A stretch of 64,000 bases of DNA from Candidatus Woesearchaeota archaeon (GTDB lineage Archaea; Nanobdellota; Nanobdellia; Woesearchaeales; JACPBO01): positions 318,851-382,850 of the forward strand of contig JAUSCS010000006.1 in the NCBI GenBank assembly GCA_030651135.1, given 5' to 3'. A model generated the notes under the pieces. That model saw only the letters and a program-made list of their open reading frames with translations. It was not told where the DNA came from and ran no database searches. Both the position numbers and the translations under genes were made by a program. Below, one piece after another: positions 16,971 through 26,235 of the stretch (its first letter is position 1; each line of letters starts with the position of its first letter).

Positions 16971-17975
16971 ATGGGAAATGAGCGCCGATCAAAAACAGAT
17001 CTCATCCTTTCTGTCTTAGATAATATTCATGAACAGGAGAAGACTATTGGTGAGCTATCGTTAATACTAAAAACAAATTGGAATAGCGTTAAAGATACGT
17101 TGGAATTTCTTAAAAAAATAGGGCAGGTTGAAGAAAGAACTATTAACTCTGAAAAAAAATATATTGCAGTAAAATATGGAATTGGAGATAAAAATATCCC
17201 TACTTATTTTAACCTCCCTATACAAAAAAATGTTGAACATTTCGCAGGTTATATCTATAAAAAGATCACACATTATTTTCGCTCTACTAAACAAATTACA
17301 CCCAATACGACACAACTCCAAAAAATATCTGTCAAAATATTTGACGACCAATGGATACGGGCTAAGATCAGTGTTCCAACCGGTTGGTACCGATTTGGAA
17401 AAATATCTATTTTTGGAGTTAGAAGGGGAGACACTTTCGATGAATACAAAGATGAGGAATTTGATAATGATAACAAATTACAGACAATTATAAAAAAAGC
17501 AGTTCAAGATTTTGCTGATGAGCAATATACATTTAATGCTAGAAAGAAGCAATACGAAACTGAAAATAAACAGCAATATTTATTACTATTAGAACTAGAA
17601 AAAATGCAGTTGCTTCTTTCTAATCCTGAAAAAAATAAGGATATTCTCCTAAGAAACTTAGATAGTTTCATTAATTCAATACCACCAGAACAAAAAACAG
17701 CAGAAGTTATAAAATTGTTTTACGACTTTAAGTCTATGTTACAAGAATTTATAACAAATAAACCAAAGATGAGCAACGATATTAAAGATTTACTGTGTCA
17801 GACATTCCAGCGCTTATGGGATGTAGTAGCTACACTTAATTTTTATGATTCTTTATTAGAACAGAAATCATATTCAAAAGAAACACTTGATCAATTTATA
17901 TTGCCAGATATCTTACAAAAAGAGTTAATGGCGCGACTGACATTTGACGAATTAAAAGGAAAGATTGCTTCATAA
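16971..17975 (+). CDS. Winged-helix regulator-like protein with helical C-terminus
   Basis: Residues ~5-65 form a winged helix (DLILSVLDNIHEQEKTIGEL, NWNSVKDTLEFLKKIGQVEE, wing KKYIAVKYG). The middle has mixed strands. Residues ~170-334 are predicted helical and coiled, with long Lys/Glu/Gln stretches. It is divergent from the SNase/2TM/nuclease module across mirrored promoters, the classic position of a viral or plasmid repressor. The rest is unassigned. Confidence 0.6.
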   Translation: MGNERRSKTDLILSVLDNIHEQEKTIGELSLILKTNWNSVKDTLEFLKKIGQVEERTINSEKKYIAVKYGIGDKNIPTYFNLPIQKNVEHFAGYIYKKITHYFRSTKQITPNTTQLQKISVKIFDDQWIRAKISVPTGWYRFGKISIFGVRRGDTFDEYKDEEFDNDNKLQTIIKKAVQDFADEQYTFNARKKQYETENKQQYLLLLELEKMQLLLSNPEKNKDILLRNLDSFINSIPPEQKTAEVIKLFYDFKSMLQEFITNKPKMSNDIKDLLCQTFQRLWDVVATLNFYDSLLEQKSYSKETLDQFILPDILQKELMARLTFDELKGKIAS

Positions 17976-18020
17976 TCCAATGAGTCGTATTCCCATAAGC
18001 TACTAAAGAAGTGCAGATAA

Positions 18021-18032
18021 GCTTTATAAATG
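18021..18032 (+). promoter_or_regulatory. TATA box of the BcgI-like R-M operon
   Basis: GCTTTATAAATG lies about 35 bases before the ATG at 18064, with AAGAGGA near the start. Confidence 0.5.
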
Positions 18033-18063
18033 CCCTAATATTTATATTAAAAGAGGAAAAAAG

Positions 18064-20043
18064 ATGGTGAACGAAAGAAAAAACGAGGCAAAAAAGGACA
18101 TTTTATTATATAACTACATAAAAGATAAAAAAAAATATAAAAATTCTTGGGATATTAAAAAAACAGATAATAAGGTCGTTCAGTCCATACTAGATAAAGC
18201 AAGTAAAAAGAAAACAGGGAATAGGGGAGAACCAGACTTGTTATACATTAATGAAGCTAACAAATTGTTAATACTAATCGAAAATAAAGATTCTATTAAA
18301 CAACATCAATCAAAAAATGGAGATGATGCTGAAAATTATGCTGTTGATGGAATAAAACACTATCTTTCTTTTTTCAAAGAGAGTTATACAAATAGTTTTT
18401 CTGAAACCACAAAAAAATATTTAAGAAATTGGAAAATTATAGGAGTAGCTGTATCTGGAAATATTTTAGATTCGTATAGCCATCTTATTTCTACATTTAT
18501 TATAACCAAAAATGAAATAAAAGACATTGAAACTAAAGAAATCTTAAACGAAGATGATTATCTTTCATTTTTTGACAATGTTGATATGGAAAAATTAATT
18601 AAAGAAGTATCGGAATCATCTAAAAAAATAAATAATAAACTTCGTTCTTTGGATTCTCAGAAAAGACCAGTTTTACTTAGTGGATTGATGATATGTTTAT
18701 TTACAAGAGGGAATAAAAATGATTTTAAAGATGGATATATTGGTTGGGAATCAAAGACCATTATAAATAATATACCTGAAACTATAACACAAATACTAAA
18801 AGACGAAGGAATACCGAAAGACAAAATAGAAGTTTTGACGAATGAGCTATCTTTTATCAAAACCGATCAAGACTTAAATAATACTTCTATCTTAAAAGAG
18901 ATTCTGGAAGAATTAGATAAAAATGTCATCCCTTTATTCTCCAAAGAAACAAATTATGATATTTTGGGCAAGTTCTATGAAGAATTTTTAAGATATGCCG
19001 GTATTAGTAATGTGAAAAATGGAATAGTTTTAACCCCAAGCCACATTACCAAATTATTTACAGAATTAGTAGAAATAAAAAATAATGATGTAATCCTAGA
19101 TACTTGTTGTGGAACTGGAGCATTTTTAATATCTGCTATGAATAAGATAATTTTAGAAATAAATCAATCAAATATTAGGACTAAAAATGAGTTAATCAAA
19201 AAAATAAAACAAAATCAATTAATCGGATTTGAAAAAAGTTCTACCATGTATGCTTTATCTATTTCTAATATGCTATTCAGGGGAGATGGAAAGTCAAGAA
19301 TATTTAATGCAGATTCATTTTCTGACGAATCAAAATATATACTTAATAATTTAAAAAAAGAAGGTATAATCCCAACAATAGGATTCATCAATCCTCCTTA
19401 TGGGGGTCAAGATAATAAAGACAAACCCACTAAAAAAGAGATTCAATTTTTAGAAAATATGCTTGATAAAGTAAGTAAATTTGGAATAATAATCGCCCCT
19501 CTTTCAGCTTATATCAAAGAAGAAGAGATTAGAGAAAGAATATTATCAAAACATACTCTAAAATATGTCATAAATATGCCTAAAGAACTATTTCAACCAA
19601 ATGCTTCTACGCACACAGCAATAGCTGTTTTTGAAACCAATATACCTCATAATAATAAAAAAGTGATATTTTATGATTTAAAAGATGATGGCTTTGTTTT
19701 ATCTAAAAATAGGGGAAGAACGGACGCTTTAAATAAATGGTTGGATATCAAGAAGAGATTATTTGAAGAAATAAATAATCCCGAAAAATATGCGGACGAT
19801 ATTCATTTAATAAAAACAAAAATAGGAAAAGGTGACGAGTGGATTATTCAAGCACACGCCAAAACAGATTATAGTAGCTTAGAGAATAAAAATTTTATTA
19901 ATAGTATAAAAGAATATGTTGTTTTTTCAACAAAATTAAAATTAGATTTATTAGACAAAGATGTTGATGAAATTACTTTACTTGAGATTTTGAATGAAAA
20001 CAAAATAAGCGCAGATAGCGTCTTAAGAGAAAAAGATGAATGA
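18064..20043 (+). CDS. BcgI-like fused endonuclease / N6-adenine methyltransferase subunit
   Basis: Residues ~50-90 contain a PD-(D/E)xK site (NRGEPDLLYINE, then LLILIENKDS). Residues ~300-500 are the N6-adenine methylase: motif I VILDTCCGTGAFLISA, motif IV GFINPPYGGQ, then a HsdM-like helical end. Nuclease and methylase in one chain (659 residues) with a separate specificity subunit is the BcgI/type IIB or IIG design. The gene overlaps the specificity gene by 8 bases. A type I HsdM is excluded by the N-terminal nuclease and the lack of HsdR. Confidence 0.8.
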   Translation: MVNERKNEAKKDILLYNYIKDKKKYKNSWDIKKTDNKVVQSILDKASKKKTGNRGEPDLLYINEANKLLILIENKDSIKQHQSKNGDDAENYAVDGIKHYLSFFKESYTNSFSETTKKYLRNWKIIGVAVSGNILDSYSHLISTFIITKNEIKDIETKEILNEDDYLSFFDNVDMEKLIKEVSESSKKINNKLRSLDSQKRPVLLSGLMICLFTRGNKNDFKDGYIGWESKTIINNIPETITQILKDEGIPKDKIEVLTNELSFIKTDQDLNNTSILKEILEELDKNVIPLFSKETNYDILGKFYEEFLRYAGISNVKNGIVLTPSHITKLFTELVEIKNNDVILDTCCGTGAFLISAMNKIILEINQSNIRTKNELIKKIKQNQLIGFEKSSTMYALSISNMLFRGDGKSRIFNADSFSDESKYILNNLKKEGIIPTIGFINPPYGGQDNKDKPTKKEIQFLENMLDKVSKFGIIIAPLSAYIKEEEIRERILSKHTLKYVINMPKELFQPNASTHTAIAVFETNIPHNNKKVIFYDLKDDGFVLSKNRGRTDALNKWLDIKKRLFEEINNPEKYADDIHLIKTKIGKGDEWIIQAHAKTDYSSLENKNFINSIKEYVVFSTKLKLDLLDKDVDEITLLEILNENKISADSVLREKDE

Positions 20044-21025
20044 ATTAGATAAATCAAAGTGGAAAACATTTGAGTTTAATAAAGTGTTTAATTTTAATAG
20101 AGGAAAAAGGTTAACCACCATAGATCAAACAGAGGGAAATATTGCATATATTTCTTCTACAATGATAAATAATGGTATTGATAACTATATCAATCCTCCA
20201 GCCTATATGAAAATATATCGTAATGTTCTAACTGTAAATAATAGTGGTAGTGTCGGCTATTGTTTTTATCATCCTTATCCAATAGTGTGTTCAGATCATT
20301 GTACTGTCATAATGATCAAAGACCAGTCAATAAAAATGAATCCACATATTGCATTGTTTCTAAAACCAATTATCGAGTCCATGAAACAAAAATATAGTTT
20401 TGCTAGAGAAATCAGCGATTACAGATTAAATAAAGAAAAGATTTTACTTCCAGCCGACAAAGAAGGCAATCCTGACTGGAAATACATGGAAGAACACACT
20501 AAGAAATTGTCTAAAAATATTCATTTTAATAAAATAATTAAGAAAATAAACTCTAAAAAAATAAATACTACCAAATGGAAAGAGTTTATAATTGAAGATT
20601 TATTCAAAAATAATATGAAACGAGGTATGCGATTAATTGAAGTTGATAGGACTAAAGGAGACTGTTGTTATTATTCAGCATCAAATAAAAATAATGGGTT
20701 AACAGATATGATCGGAAATCCGTTATTCATAGAGAAAGATGCCATTATTTATTCTACTTTTGGAGATTGTTTTTATGTTGAAGGAGAATTTACAGCTAGT
20801 GATGAAATATGTATATTAAAACATGATAAGTTAAATAAATTTAATGGATTATATGTGGTAACAATACTTAAAGAAAATAAATATAAATACGGGTTTGGTA
20901 GAAAAGCATTTTTAAATAAATTAGTTAAAGATGTTATTAAACTTCCAGCAGATAAAGAAGGCAATCCTGATTGGGAATTCATGGAAAATTATGTCAAGTC
21001 ATCCCCCTATAGTTCAAATCTTTAG
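20036..21025 (+). CDS. BcgI-like specificity subunit with two target-recognition domains
   Basis: Two homologous halves (residues 1-~165 and ~180-329), each starting with a WKxF...F module and ending in PADKEGNPDW plus a helix (KYMEEHTKKL, EFMENYVKS), are visible also as a DNA repeat near 20450 and 20942. Each half supplies a target-recognition domain for one half of a split DNA site. It overlaps the nuclease/methylase gene by 8 bases, so the two are made together. Confidence 0.85.
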   Translation: MNELDKSKWKTFEFNKVFNFNRGKRLTTIDQTEGNIAYISSTMINNGIDNYINPPAYMKIYRNVLTVNNSGSVGYCFYHPYPIVCSDHCTVIMIKDQSIKMNPHIALFLKPIIESMKQKYSFAREISDYRLNKEKILLPADKEGNPDWKYMEEHTKKLSKNIHFNKIIKKINSKKINTTKWKEFIIEDLFKNNMKRGMRLIEVDRTKGDCCYYSASNKNNGLTDMIGNPLFIEKDAIIYSTFGDCFYVEGEFTASDEICILKHDKLNKFNGLYVVTILKENKYKYGFGRKAFLNKLVKDVIKLPADKEGNPDWEFMENYVKSSPYSSNL

Positions 21026-21035
21026 ATTATTCGAG

Positions 21036-21215
21036 TCCCGATTCCCCCCCGTTTCGATTCATTAAAAAAATTTGGGAGAGCGAAGCGAACCGTTAAATAA
21101 ATGTTAGAATTAGTTGCGAAGCAATTTAGTTTTTTCTCGTCTCCGTCTCACGATTTAACGAAGGCAATAGCATTTTTATTATTTACGGCACCAGCCTCGT
21201 TAGAGGTAACAAAAG
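21036..21215 (+). repeat. Dispersed terminal-repeat element, copy D
   Basis: Inverted partner of copy C: TCCCGATTCCCCCC (21036-21049), CGATTCATTAAAAAAA (21055-21070), GGCAATAGCAT (21163-21173) and the split ATTTACGG...GTAACAAAAG (21181-21215). The AAATTTGGG...ACCGTTAAATAAATGTTAG backbone is at 21068-21107. Confidence 0.8.
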
Positions 21216-21224
21216 ATTGTATTT

Positions 21225-21270
21225 AACAACTATTAAACGCAGTTTTAATTGCTGTTTAATAGTTGTTTTT
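21225..21270. repeat. Perfect 14-base-arm hairpin followed by T-run
   Basis: AACAACTATTAAAC pairs with GTTTAATAGTTGTT, and a GCA/TGC pair extends the loop side. TTTTT follows. It could terminate the R-M transcript, or be the site used by the adjacent recombinase. Confidence 0.65.
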
Positions 21271-21285
21271 CGTGTTTAAGCGAAA

Positions 21286-21297
21286 CTTTTATATACG
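21286..21297 (+). promoter_or_regulatory. TATA box of xerA
   Basis: CTTTTATATACG is centred ~27 bases before ATG 21320, which favours that start over the upstream in-frame codon. Confidence 0.55.
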
Positions 21298-21319
21298 TAT
21301 TGTTATTTTCTGTTTTTAT

Positions 21320-22138
21320 ATGGTTGCCATGGTGAGTGATGACATGAATGATCATGTGGCTGATAATGAGCCCTACCTTGACAAGCTTTGCGAAGAGCTG
21401 AGGCTGAGGAAATACTCTAAGCAGACTGAAAAGACATATCTTAATTTGATAAAGAATTTTCTTGCATCTGGAAAACAGCCAAGGGAATATCTTTTGGGAT
21501 ATACCGAGAAGAGCAGATCTGCCATCCGCTCAGTTTATTTTGCCCTTAAGTTTTTTTATGAGCACGTCTTAAACCAAAAGTTTGACGAGAAAATACCTCT
21601 TGCAAAAAATGGCGGAAAGCTGCCTACAGTCTTAAGCAAGGAAGAGATAACCAAAATGTTTGAATCGACATTAAATCTCCGCCACAGGCTGATTCTCATG
21701 TTTTTATATTACACCGGAGTAAGGCTCGACGAAATAGTAAACTTAAAATGGGAAGATCTTGATTTTGACAGAGATGTAATCCACCTTAAAATAACAAAAG
21801 GCAGCAAAGACAGGGTTATTTTCTTTCATCAAAAGCTAAAGCAGTTTATTGCGATGTTCAACTTAAAGAAAGAAGGCCTTATTTTTCTTTCAAATCTTGG
21901 CAGGAAATACAACAAAAGGACCATACAAGTTATAGTTAAAAGCGCGGCAATGAAAGCAGGCATAAATAAAAGGGTAACTCCCCATACATTTAGGCACAGC
22001 TTCGCAACTCATCTGCTTGAAGCTGGCGCAGATATAAGGCATATCCAAAAATTATTGGGTCATGCAAACCTGCAGACAACGCAGATCTACACTCATGTAG
22101 CAAACAGGGACATAAAAAGGCTGGCAGATTTATTGTAG
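21320..22138 (+). CDS. xerA: Tyrosine recombinase, XerA type
   Basis: The 272-residue protein has an N-terminal SAM-like core-binding domain (YLDKLCEELRLRKYSKQTEK) and a catalytic domain with the full set: R135 (TGVRLDEI), K160/K163 (TKGSKDR), H222xxR225 (HTFRHSF), H248 (LLGHAN) and nucleophile Y257 (QIYTHV). It lacks the extra patch of integron integrases. XerA resolves chromosome dimers at dif in archaea. It sits directly outside two repeat-bounded islands, so it could also act on them. It may be the core genome copy that marks the island edge. Confidence 0.85.
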   Translation: MVAMVSDDMNDHVADNEPYLDKLCEELRLRKYSKQTEKTYLNLIKNFLASGKQPREYLLGYTEKSRSAIRSVYFALKFFYEHVLNQKFDEKIPLAKNGGKLPTVLSKEEITKMFESTLNLRHRLILMFLYYTGVRLDEIVNLKWEDLDFDRDVIHLKITKGSKDRVIFFHQKLKQFIAMFNLKKEGLIFLSNLGRKYNKRTIQVIVKSAAMKAGINKRVTPHTFRHSFATHLLEAGADIRHIQKLLGHANLQTTQIYTHVANRDIKRLADLL

Positions 22139-22214
22139 TCTGTTATTTTGATCTATGTTAAAACACCAAAATTCTGTCATTTTAAGCCTTATCTCGCCAT
22201 TTTAGAAACGATAG

Positions 22215-22228
22215 GTTTTTAAATAAAA
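22215..22228 (+). promoter_or_regulatory. TATA box of gyrA
   Basis: GTTTTTAAATAAAAG-type box; expected start near 22245, which supports translation from ATG 22261 (with GAGGA upstream) rather than 22231. Confidence 0.45.
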
Positions 22229-22260
22229 GTATGCTTTTATTTAATGAGGACATTCTAAAA

Positions 22261-25200
22261 ATGGATCAAAATTCTGAAGAAAATAACAATAAAAAACAGG
22301 AAAGAATAGTCAACAGAGTGATTGAAGATGAGATGAAGCAGTCATATCTTGATTATTCCATGTCAGTTATAGTCGGAAGGGCATTGCCGGATGTAAGAGA
22401 TGGATTGAAGCCAGTGCATAGAAGGATTCTTTTTGCAATGAATGATATGGGCATGCACCATAACAAGCCTTTTAAAAAATCTGCTAGGATAGTAGGTGAG
22501 TGCCTCGGAAAATATCATCCGCACGGAGATATTGCAGTCTATGATGCAATGGTCAGGATGGCGCAGGATTTCTCGCTGCGTTATCCTTTGATAAATGGGC
22601 AAGGCAATTGGGGTTCTGTCGACGGAGATTCTGCTGCCGCCATGCGGTATTGTGTAACAGGAGATACACTAATAGTAACTAGTAAAGGAATTATGTCTAT
22701 GGCGAGCATTTCTAAAGATAAAGAATCAAGAATCAATTTAAAAGTATTGTCATATGATGGAAGAATAAATCATGCTTCAAAATTTTTCAATTCAGGAAAA
22801 CATAAAACAATAAAGTTGGTAACTAAATCAGGATATTCTATTGAAGGTTCTTATAACCATCCTCTTCTAATCTGGAGAATAGGTCAAAATTTTAAACCGA
22901 TTATCTCGTGGAAAACTCTTGAGAATTTTGAAGAGGGGGATGTAGTGATAATAAAGAGGGGCGGTAATTTATTCTCAAAAAAACCTTTAGACTTAAGAGA
23001 ACATCATCCTAAAAAAGGCTTCAAAAATGATGTCGCTCTCCCAGAACGAATGAATAATGATTTAGCATTTTTATTGGGTGCTTTAGTGAGTGAAGGAAGC
23101 TTTCACAATAAGCAAATATCATTTAATAATAAAGATATGAAGTTTTATGATAAAGTCAAGTCAATTATTTTATCGCAATTTAAAGGAATTCAACTATATG
23201 AAAGAAAAATAAAAGGGGCTTGCACAGAATTAAGCATTTATGAACAAAAGGCAGTTATTTTCTTGCAGAATATAGGTCTAGAATCCTCTAAATCTGATAA
23301 AAAAGAAATTCCATTTTCTGTTTTAATATCCTCGAGAGAAAATATGAAATCCTTCTTAGAAGCGTTGTTCGAGGGTGATGGAAGTGTGGCATTAGTAATA
23401 GATAAAAGGCATGGAGGGAAAGCTATTCAATTGAATTATAATTCTAAAAGTGAGATTCTAATAAAACAAATCAAGACACTTTTATTAAATTTCGGGATAG
23501 TCTCTAGCAAACCTTACAAAGACAAAAGAAATGAATGTTTTAAATTAGTAATATCTTCCTGTGAAGGTATATTACGATTTCATAAAGAACTTGGTTTTTT
23601 TTCAAAAAGAAAAAAAACAACCCTAAAATCAATAGAAAGAATCAACCCATCAAGATTAAGCAAAACTGATTTTGTTCCTTTTTTGAATGATTATCTAAGA
23701 AACAAATACGCTTCTGAATTTATACTGAGGAATAATTTTGATAGATACAATTCATTAACTAAAAATTATTCTGTACTCGTAAGGGTGATTGATCATGAAG
23801 ATAAATGTCTGATAGATTGGATTTTAAAAAATAGATTTTATTTTGATCAAATAAATAAAGTAGAGAAAACAGAAACCCTAAAAGAAGTGTTTTCAGTAAA
23901 GGTAGATAGTAAATGTCATTCTTTTGTTGCCAATGGATTTATAAATCATAACACAGAGGCAAGATTAAGCAAGATTGCAGAAGAACTGCTGCAGGACATT
24001 GAAAAAGAAACTGTAAAATTTGTTGATAATTTTGACGGCAGCTTGAAAGAGCCAACAGTATTGCCTTCAAAAATCCCAAATCTGTTAATCAATGGATCAA
24101 GCGGAATTGCAGTCGGCATGGCAACAAACATTCCGCCGCACAATATTTCAGAAGTTTCAGAAGGCGTAATCGCTGCAATTGACGACCCCGACATTACAAC
24201 TGAAAAACTGATGTGCTTCGTACGCGGCCCGGATTTTCCTACAGGCGCATCAATTCTCGGATTAGGGGGAATAAAACAGGCATACGAAACCGGAAGAGGC
24301 AGTGTAATTGTAAGGGCGAAGACAGCTATTGAAGAGAAGAAAGAACGAAAAAACATCATTGTAAATGAAATACCTTATCAGGTGAATAAATCAATCATGA
24401 TAGAGCAGATTGCAGGCCTTATAAGAGATAAAAGCCTTAGCGGAGTTTCTGATTTAAGAGATGAAAGCGACAGAGAAGGCATGCGCGTTGTCATTGAGCT
24501 GAAAAAGGATGCAAATCCTGAAGTTATTCTTAACCAGCTTTACAAGCACACATCAATGCAGACAACATTCGGCATAATAATGCTTGCATTGGTCAACAAC
24601 GAGCCCAAGGTTTTAAGCCTGAAGGGAATGGTGCAGCATTTCATAAAGCACCGCCAGGATGTTGTAAGGAAGAGAACAGACTTTGATCTTAAGGAAGCTG
24701 AAAAGAAAGCCCATATTTTGGAAGGCTTAATCATAGCATTAAATGACATCGACAATGTTATACAAAAAATAAAAAAATCAAGGGATGCGGCAGAAGCAAA
24801 GATCATGCTGATTGGCGATTACAGGCTTACTGAAGTGCAGTCATTGGCAATTCTGGATATGAGGCTGCAAAGATTAGCATCATTGGAGCAGGAAAAAATA
24901 AAAAATGACCATAAGGAGCTGCTAAGGATCATAGAAGAGCTCAGGGCAATACTTTTAGACGAAGCCAAAATTTTAGGCTTGATAAAAAACGAATTGATTG
25001 AAATCAAAAACAATTACGGCGATGGAAGAAGAACGCAGATTGAAGAATCAGTTGCAGATGAAATATGCACAGAAGACCTTGTAAAGCCGGAAGAAATGGT
25101 TGTCACAATGACGCATGAAGGCTATATAAAAAGGCTTTCTGTTGACGCATACAAGCTGCAAAAAAGAGGCGGCCATGGAGTTATAGGCGCAGGCAAAAAA

Positions 25201-26043
25201 GAAGAGGATTTTGTTGAAGATCTGTTTATTGCAAACACACATTCGTATATTTTATTCTTCACAAATAAAGGAAAAGTGCATTGGCTTAAGGTCTATGAAA
25301 TCCCAGAAGTATCGAGAATTGCAAAAGGAACAGCTGTTGTTAATTTGCTGGATCTTGGCAAGGATGAAAAAGTCAGCGCATTTGTTCCTATCAGGGAATT
25401 TGATGACCGGCATTTCATTGTGTTTGCAACAAAGAAAGGCACAGTGAAGAAAACAAATCTTGCAGAATATTCAAGGCCAAGGGCAGGCGGAATAATCGCG
25501 ATAACATTGGAAGAAGGAGATGAGCTGATAAATACGAGCCTTACAGACGGAAAGCAGCAGATAATTCTTGCAACAAAGAATGGGCTTGCTGTCCGCTTCA
25601 GGGAAGAGGATGTAAGGGCAACCGGAAGATCAGCCCAGGGCGTCAGGGGAGCAAGATTAAGGCAGAATGATGAAATAGTTGGAATGGTGATCGGTGATGA
25701 TTCCAAAACTTTGCTGACTGTTACAGAAAACGGCTATGGGAAGAGAACTCAGATTTCAGAATACCGCTTAGTCAGCCGCGGCGGAGTTGGCGTAAGAAAC
25801 ATTATCTGCAGCGAAAGAAACGGCTGTGTTGTTGCTGCCAAATCAGTGATTGACGATGATGAGCTGATATTTATAAGCAAGAACGGGATTGTCCTGAAGA
25901 CAAAGGCAAGCGGCATTTCAGTTATCGGAAGGGCGACTCAGGGAATGACAATCATGAAGCTCGAAGAAGGCGACAAGCTGGTTGCAGCTGCAAGGATTGT
26001 CAAAGAGGAGAATGGAAACTCTGAAAATAAGCAAATTATTTAA
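22261..26043 (+). CDS. gyrA: DNA gyrase subunit A, intein-containing precursor
   Basis: After splicing, the mature protein is ~826 residues. It has the 5Y-CAP breakage domain ([16 protein letters not shown]; catalytic Tyr130 in AAMRY) and the tower and coiled-coil. The GyrA-box equivalent ([11 protein letters not shown]) opens a six-bladed C-terminal propeller, with repeats such as [11 protein letters not shown]. GyrA with GyrB introduces negative supercoils in an ATP-dependent way. gyrB is not in the window. Type IIA gyrase is bacterial in origin but common in DPANN and euryarchaea. The 1302-base intein interrupts it exactly after the catalytic Tyr. Confidence 0.95.
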   Translation: MDQNSEENNNKKQERIVNRVIEDEMKQSYLDYSMSVIVGRALPDVRDGLKPVHRRILFAMNDMGMHHNKPFKKSARIVGECLGKYHPHGDIAVYDAMVRMAQDFSLRYPLINGQGNWGSVDGDSAAAMRYCVTGDTLIVTSKGIMSMASISKDKESRINLKVLSYDGRINHASKFFNSGKHKTIKLVTKSGYSIEGSYNHPLLIWRIGQNFKPIISWKTLENFEEGDVVIIKRGGNLFSKKPLDLREHHPKKGFKNDVALPERMNNDLAFLLGALVSEGSFHNKQISFNNKDMKFYDKVKSIILSQFKGIQLYERKIKGACTELSIYEQKAVIFLQNIGLESSKSDKKEIPFSVLISSRENMKSFLEALFEGDGSVALVIDKRHGGKAIQLNYNSKSEILIKQIKTLLLNFGIVSSKPYKDKRNECFKLVISSCEGILRFHKELGFFSKRKKTTLKSIERINPSRLSKTDFVPFLNDYLRNKYASEFILRNNFDRYNSLTKNYSVLVRVIDHEDKCLIDWILKNRFYFDQINKVEKTETLKEVFSVKVDSKCHSFVANGFINHNTEARLSKIAEELLQDIEKETVKFVDNFDGSLKEPTVLPSKIPNLLINGSSGIAVGMATNIPPHNISEVSEGVIAAIDDPDITTEKLMCFVRGPDFPTGASILGLGGIKQAYETGRGSVIVRAKTAIEEKKERKNIIVNEIPYQVNKSIMIEQIAGLIRDKSLSGVSDLRDESDREGMRVVIELKKDANPEVILNQLYKHTSMQTTFGIIMLALVNNEPKVLSLKGMVQHFIKHRQDVVRKRTDFDLKEAEKKAHILEGLIIALNDIDNVIQKIKKSRDAAEAKIMLIGDYRLTEVQSLAILDMRLQRLASLEQEKIKNDHKELLRIIEELRAILLDEAKILGLIKNELIEIKNNYGDGRRTQIEESVADEICTEDLVKPEEMVVTMTHEGYIKRLSVDAYKLQKRGGHGVIGAGKKEEDFVEDLFIANTHSYILFFTNKGKVHWLKVYEIPEVSRIAKGTAVVNLLDLGKDEKVSAFVPIREFDDRHFIVFATKKGTVKKTNLAEYSRPRAGGIIAITLEEGDELINTSLTDGKQQIILATKNGLAVRFREEDVRATGRSAQGVRGARLRQNDEIVGMVIGDDSKTLLTVTENGYGKRTQISEYRLVSRGGVGVRNIICSERNGCVVAAKSVIDDDELIFISKNGIVLKTKASGISVIGRATQGMTIMKLEEGDKLVAAARIVKEENGNSENKQII
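22651..23952 (+). mobile_element. GyrA intein with LAGLIDADG homing endonuclease
   Basis: 434 residues from Cys ([13 protein letters not shown], block A) to Asn ([11 protein letters not shown], block F), followed by Thr of TEARL. Block B is GSYNHPLLI. The endonuclease blocks are [11 protein letters not shown] and [11 protein letters not shown], each with its acidic residue. The insertion lies at the catalytic Tyr/Thr junction, the same site as mycobacterial GyrA inteins. All residues needed for splicing are present, and both endonuclease motifs look intact. The insert is more AT-rich than the flanking gyrA exteins, which fits later arrival. Confidence 0.95.
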
Positions 26044-26091
26044 ACTCAAAAATAAAAGCATATTGAACTCGTGTTTTCAAGGTGATCAAAA

Positions 26092-26235
26092 ATGAGATGC
26101 GTACTTCACGGAAAGGAAACTATAGGGTTGTGCGGATGGTGCGGAGCAGCGATCTGCAATCAATGCATTGGCAAAAGCAGCGGAAAGAAGATCTACTGCA
26201 GGAAATGCTCTGAGAAGCTGCCTGATAAAGATTAG
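26092..26235 (+). CDS. 47-residue B-box-like zinc-finger protein
   Basis: CVLHGK, CGWCGAAICNQC and YCRKC give the Cys/His spacing of a B-box or FYVE-like two-zinc module, which fills the whole protein. It ends convergently with the membrane-protein gene, overlapping by four bases. Small proteins of this kind are frequent in archaea; function unknown. Confidence 0.65.
   Translation: MRCVLHGKETIGLCGWCGAAICNQCIGKSSGKKIYCRKCSEKLPDKD

Larger units (their letters stand above)
21026..21319. other. Spacer between R-M operon and recombinase, with repeats and hairpin
   Basis: No gene seen. It contains repeat copy D, a 14-base-arm hairpin and the xerA promoter. Confidence 0.6.

Noticed and set aside
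18064-20043. Type I HsdM
   Set aside because: The N-terminal PD-(D/E)xK site and absence of an hsdR gene in the operon favour a BcgI-like enzyme.
8803-22138. Integron: recombinase plus cassettes separated by hairpin sites
   Set aside because: The recombinase lacks the integron-integrase extra patch, the repeats occur in inverted pairs and not as uniform attC sites, and several units are multi-gene operons. It is kept only as a distant analogy.
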